Of a stretch of DNA of 64,000 nt, positions 59,850-64,000 are shown one piece after another. The stretch lies in the NCBI GenBank assembly GCA_003439945.1, contig QVRM01003977.1:1-64000 (forward strand), read 5' to 3'. The stretch is from Dermanyssus gallinae. Lineage: Eukaryota; Arthropoda; Arachnida; Mesostigmata; Dermanyssidae. Position 1 is the first letter of the stretch, and each line of letters begins with the position of its first letter. Both the position numbers and the translations under genes were made by a program. A model generated the notes under the pieces. That model was not told where the DNA came from, made no database searches, and saw nothing but the letters and a program-made list of their open reading frames with translations.

Positions 59850-60480
59850 ACAGAAGCCCTGTACCTCAGTCTAGTGGACTTTGAGACGTTCCGACCACCG
59901 GGCCTGCTGACTTTTGATCTTGGCTGCTGTGGAAGCGGTGTGACTTGCCCGTGCGACGCTAAGCGCCGAATGTCTGTGGCGGTTGTTGAGGAGACTGCGT
60001 GTTGTAACCTTTGTAGCTGTACGCTCTTATAAAGGTGCGGTCTATAGCGTAATGACATATATACTACTGATCCTAAGAGACGGCGGCGAGAGTCAGTTGT
60101 TTCTCTGGTCCGCGGTAGGATCTTTATAGCTCTGCTGAGGCTTTGGCAGCCCTATTCAGGATCACGCCCAGGTACTAGACCATGGGCGTTGGTGTTACAG
60201 AGTGTCTTTCCAGGCCTAAGCTTAGGTCTGTGGAGAGCGCTTCAGGCCCTTTAAAATAATTGCTTCGTTTTTTTTTCAAAGCCTATTTGAGACTTAGCGT
60301 GTGGAGGTATTATCGGCCAGAGCTCTGTTGACTCTTTCGTCAGGCAGGTCTTCGACACGGGAGCTAACGATTTGTTCCAGATATTCTGCATAGACGACAG
60401 AATTAACTCAAGGGAGTTTAAGCACTCGGTCGTTGGTCATGATGGAGTACTTGAATATATTCCCATATATTCCACAGGTT
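59850..60480 (-). pseudogene. Decayed LINE RT fragment, minus strand
   Basis: Frame-shifting pieces read EAIILKG-like, YLGVILNRAAKASAEL, and VVGTSQSPLD. An AIIFKG then YLGVxLDRxL order is what follows the catalytic box in R1-type and related RTs. No catalytic box survives (VYAEYL occupies its place). The assignment is tentative. Confidence 0.4.
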
Positions 60481-60564
60481 TGGTCCCAGTAAGGACCCTT
60501 GAGTGGCCCGGCTAGGGTTGCATAGCCCGAGCCTTTAAAGGTAGATGCTCGGTCGTTTAAGTAC

Positions 60565-60565
<1 letters not shown>

Positions 60566-60627
<62 letters not shown>
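60566..60627. repeat. (TA)n tract flanking the inverted-repeat element, left
   Basis: About 31 TA units directly abutting the left end of the inverted-repeat element. Confidence 0.95.
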
Positions 60628-60631
<4 letters not shown>

Positions 60632-60929
60632 ACATGTTACTGGAAAATATTTATATATAGAGAGCACAATTTCTGACCACTTTGGATAAAGCGTTTGGAT
60701 AAATAGTGCACAAGAAAAGCACGTGACGCCGACGAGAATGATTGTCCCGCATTGTAGTTTATATACATCTATACGCTACATTGCGGGACGATAATTCTGG
60801 TTTGTTAGTCGTGCGGTTTTCTTGTGCACTACTGCAACGACGCTTTGTCTAAATTGGTCGGTCAGAAACGCTGCCGTTCATATAGATACATTCCAATAGC
60901 ATGTTTACTAAATGTTTCTGGTAACATTG

Positions 60930-60935
<6 letters not shown>
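60628..60935. mobile_element. Inverted-repeat (foldback/MITE-like) element between two (TA)n tracts
   Basis: The left half reversed and complemented aligns with the right half over nearly its whole length. Matching blocks, left and right: aacatgttactgg / ccagaaac-type ends, ttctgacc...aaagcgt / acgcttt...ggtcagaa, tagtgcacaagaaaa / ttttcttgtgcacta (15 bp perfect), and cccgcattgtag / ctacattgcggg (one mismatch). The loop is about 18 bases. There is no coding sequence. The outer ends run into (TA)n on both sides, consistent with insertion at a TA target, but the TA tracts hide any target duplication. Confidence 0.8.

Positions 60936-60967
<32 letters not shown>
60936..60967. repeat. (TA)n tract flanking the inverted-repeat element, right
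   Basis: About 15 TA units directly abutting the right end of the inverted-repeat element. Confidence 0.95.
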
Positions 60968-60969
<2 letters not shown>

Positions 60970-61193
60970 CTTTATTTTGCAATTAAGTTTTTCACGCATA
61001 CAAAACAGTTAATAGATAGTACATGCAAAATAGTCCCCCACCAGATGAAACCCACGAGTAGGACCTACTAGGTGGTGGTAAGCGTGCACAATCTTGTACA
61101 CACGTACACGTGACAGCTAGAGCAGGCCATGCCGTCTTAAAGCGTCCTGGAAATGCATACCTGTACACTCACATAAGCGATCTCTCCTCTGGT

Positions 61194-61680
61194 CTATCCT
61201 TCACTTTGCCTTACGACTATTGCTTGCGAGAATTGCTGGAAATGCACTCGCAGTGGCGATTTTAGCCTGCTTCTTTTGTTTCCACTGCTGGCTTGCAGTC
61301 TACTGGCAGGTACTCGAATTGGCTCCGTGCCAAACGCGGCAAGCAGAAAACCCGCTTTGCGTATGCTGGAAAGCCTTTCCCGAGTTATGCCAGAAAATTT
61401 GCCACCCCAAACCCTACCATGACTATATCCCGCGTGTGCAACCAGGACGTCATCCGCAAACATAATGACAACAGCGTTTCTAAGCTCTTCCCGCTGTTGC
61501 TGGCGAGCCATGTCAGGAAATTGGCTATACAGCTGTGTACCCTGAATTGCCCTGACAAAAAGACCTTTTCCACAGATGAAGTCATGCACGCTCTAACGTA
61601 TTACCCTCCATACAGGTTCGGATCATCAGAAATCGGTGCATGTTCAACAAAGAGCAGAGCAGTCAGGCGCTGACGGACCT
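61194..61680 (-). pseudogene. LINE RT fragment with catalytic box, minus strand
   Basis: A 131-codon frame on the minus strand contains AVVIMFADDVLVAHAGYS, an intact FADD box preceded by a hydrophobic strand as in reverse transcriptases. Around it the match to any family is poor and frames shift. The remainder (SSIRKAGFLLAAFG) could be part of the thumb. It is 5'- and 3'-truncated. Confidence 0.55.
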
Positions 61681-61769
61681 GCTGCTTTGCAACATGCTAT
61701 GCATGCTCTTCTGCCGGATAGAGGATATCGCAGCCTTGAAATTTCAGCGGATGTGGCCGACTATGGAAC

Positions 61770-62472
61770 AGAAGGTCGACAGTGATTTTTAACCCGTGAC
61801 AAATATACCTAAATAGAAATTGCTTACTTGCTAATCAAAGCAGAATTCTGCTACGCCGAAGTTCTATTACCTTTTCTCACCGTAGTGCCACTATTCCTAC
61901 GATAATTGAAGTCGCGGCGAAGTCACGCCAATGTGAGCAACTGCACGATTAGGCCTGCTAAACCCGCACTGATGGCATTGACTCTCCTCGAGGTTGTCGT
62001 ACTGAGATGCCAGGTAAAACAATATGAGATAAAATGTACCTGATAAGTCGTCGCAATTCTTTTGTGGTGTTTCTGCGAACGCCATTAGAATCGTGCACTT
62101 TTCGCATAGGTTGAAGGCATCATTGCAGTGCCGCAAAAGATCTGCCCATTGCCGAAAACTATGCCAGTCGGAGGCCAGAAGAAACTATCGAAATCCAACA
62201 AAAATTACCCTAGAAACCCCCAATTTCCAAACGGCGTGCACTCCAATTTGCTTTCCGGCTAGTCAACGACGCAACTCAAATCTCTAGTTTGCCACAGCAG
62301 TTATTGCAAAACAAATACGAAATTAAATAATTTGCTAGGAATTTATTTTTGTGTTTTATTTGTCCAAATCTAAAAGCAACATTTTGAGTAGTTGTATTGT
62401 CTCCATTTGAGCTAATAAACGCGAAATTATATTAAATAATAAAGATAATAAAACAAAAAAAAAGTAAAGTAA

Positions 62473-62523
<51 letters not shown>

Positions 62524-63255
62524 TAAACCTGAACACTTTGTATAAAAAAGAGCATATGCGCGTTGATCGCAAACAAAGTTCGGCTTACTATATTTACAGG
62601 GTGACCTATACAGCAACGACCATGAGTGAAACGCGCCTCAAAAGCCTCTATGCAGCAGACGTCAGCAACTCCTATACGGCAGAGTCACAATGCAGTATCA
62701 GCTTCGTCGGTGAAAGGAGTTCGCGGAGCCATACAATCCAAGAAGCTCATGGCTTCCAGCATGTACCCTGGGCATACAGTCGGTGCACCAAAGCATGCCG
62801 TCAACACCACAACCTCCATCGTGACCGAGTGGTTAATTTTCTTATTAACTTCTTCTTAATTAACTTAATGCTGCGAGCAGAACCGACAAATACGCTGAGC
62901 ACTATACTCTTCATGAAGATCTCTACGAGAACATACGACGTGATGAAACGTATGATGTGTATGACGTGTACCTGCTACGCAAGCTCGATGTTCGACGTCA
63001 CAATCTAGCTGAAGGTGTTGTTATATTATGGTGCCGTTGTATAAAAGCGCTTACCCCACAAAAGTGCCAATAAAAAACAATATATCTCTATATATAACAT
63101 AGCAGCTTGGTTATTTTTGCTTAATCAAGGACTAGCTCAACCAATTGTAATTGAAACAAAAAATAAACGTACTCCCCTAGTATATCTGCTGCAACTAACT
63201 AGTGACTTTGCTGTATCGAAGTTGTGAGTTTGCACAAACACACCGACAACAACAG
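61770..63255. other. Mostly unassigned; one weak exon candidate
   Basis: It contains (TA)n at 62487-62519. At 62599-62839, after a TATATTTACAG acceptor-like site, two overlapping frames are open (one with SVKGVRGAIQSKKLMASSMY, the other with AESQCSISFVGERSSRSHT). Either could be an exon, but neither is recognised. Confidence 0.3.
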
Positions 63256-63269
63256 CACTTTAATATACT

Positions 63270-63405
63270 AAAAGTAAAGTTTTCGGGCTCAGCCAAGATT
63301 TAACGTCCACTGACCTGTTTTTCACATTGCTTCATTGACGGACCACCCTCCATAAATACAAATGCGCGACGGTGGGGCTCGAACCCGTGCACCTATGTGT
63401 CTCGA
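63270..63405 (-). mobile_element. tRNA-derived SINE, 5'-truncated, with target duplication
   Basis: The body in reverse (gggctcagccaagatttaacgtccactg) and the B-box (ggggctcgaacccg) are present; the tRNA-like head is cut at ctcga. Flanks cactttaatatact (63256-63269) and cacttcaatatact (63406-63419) match at 13 of 14 bases. Confidence 0.85.
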
Positions 63406-63814
63406 CACTTCAATATACTGCTACATTGTTTACAGCAGATAAAAACAACTCTAAATGCAATTACAAATGCAGACAATACAAGTACTGGTCCGCCTTCTAA
63501 ATGTATGGATTCTGCTAAATTTGTATTTCTCTGCAGAGAAATAGAGAGAGAGAGCAATGAAGAGAGTGAAAGAGAGATCTATCGATCCGCGTAAGGGTAT
63601 GCGCGTTGGCCGCACATGATGAGTCAATGCGGGCCCTATCCTAAAACAGAAGATGGCTACGGCAACGTAAGCTGATGTTCCAGCCAAATGTTAGCGTCGA
63701 TCCAGCGTCGACTTTCACGCCAATTGTGTGACTTGTCGTTTCTCGTTCGGTGTGAAAAAACGTGAAACGAAACTCTGCGCATTGTTTGCGGAGTTCTCAT
63801 TGCGCCGCGTGTGT

Positions 63815-63855
63815 GATTGATTGACTGATTGATTGATTGACTGATTGGTCGGTCA
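63815..63855 (+). repeat. Degenerate TGAT/TGAC tetranucleotide repeat
   Basis: Runs of gattgattgac and gattgattgatt, with ggtcggtcagccagcca following, give low-complexity frames on both strands. Confidence 0.85.
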
Positions 63856-63859
63856 GCCA

Positions 63860-64000
63860 GCCAGGGTCGCTTGGTCAGATCAAGCACAGCAAACCCGAAC
63901 CAGTTCAGAACGAGGACCTTTGCGGCCGCCACATCGCCTGATCATCATCATCAACATCGGCATTTCGTCTCCATTATCGAAGTCACCTGAGCAACAATTG
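63860..64000. other. Window end, nothing assigned
   Basis: GC content rises here and CATCAT repeats occur (63938-63955). It could be the edge of a promoter or 5' exon lying beyond the window, but there is no direct evidence. Confidence 0.3.

Overview
This is a gene-poor, repeat-dense eukaryotic window. Coding sequence is split by GT-AG introns, there are no bacterial-type operons, and much of the DNA is retrotransposon debris, SINEs, (TA)n microsatellites and other simple sequence. The mix of R1- and R2-like non-LTR elements, a mariner and a four-membrane-segment gene resembling arthropod DUF4728/pasiflora proteins points to an arthropod. A chelicerate (mite or tick) is my guess only; nothing here proves the order.

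Genes. The best-supported one is on the minus strand from 17464 to 10826. Seven exons join in perfect phase into a 655-residue acidic, largely disordered protein with a PP1-docking RVxF motif (KRVSF) and two MELT-like tetrapeptides; one intron starts with GC. A second gene, on the plus strand from 51273 to 55185, is a small four-TM protein with at least five exons, two of which do not join in phase. A third, on the minus strand from 7957 down to 7368, has two phase-matched exons encoding a signal-anchored protein with a stalk; its remaining exons were not found. Weaker exon candidates lie near 5.9, 9.0, 40.3 and 62.7 kb.

Mobile DNA. A mariner relic (9.47-10.51 kb) keeps one open frame broken only by three stops. 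A 5'-truncated R1-like element (20193-21628) has a poly(A) end and a 13-bp target duplication, and a complete SINE with its own 14-bp duplication sits inside its 3' part. From 23.7 to 27.6 kb there is a pile-up: an R2-like reverse transcriptase relic, then three fragments from two LINE families in opposing orientations. More LINE relics lie at 38.0-39.3, 41.1-42.7 (one long open RT frame), 47.1-47.8, 56.2-58.3, 59.9-60.5 and 61.2-61.7 kb. One tRNA-derived SINE family, about 180 bp with a T-rich tail, appears at least nine times. A second short interspersed family ending in (ATG)n is inserted in one of those SINEs. A roughly 300-bp inverted-repeat element sits between two (TA)n tracts at 60.6-60.95 kb.

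Simple sequence. (TA)n arrays up to about 125 bp recur throughout, several inside introns of the 655-residue gene. CAA/CAG-type triplet tracts are at 31.5 and 44.1-45.1 kb, and long G or C homopolymers are scattered. I saw no CRISPR array, rRNA, genuine tRNA gene or gene cluster suggesting a new defence or biosynthetic system. All exon models are read by eye from splice signals and phase, without transcript data.
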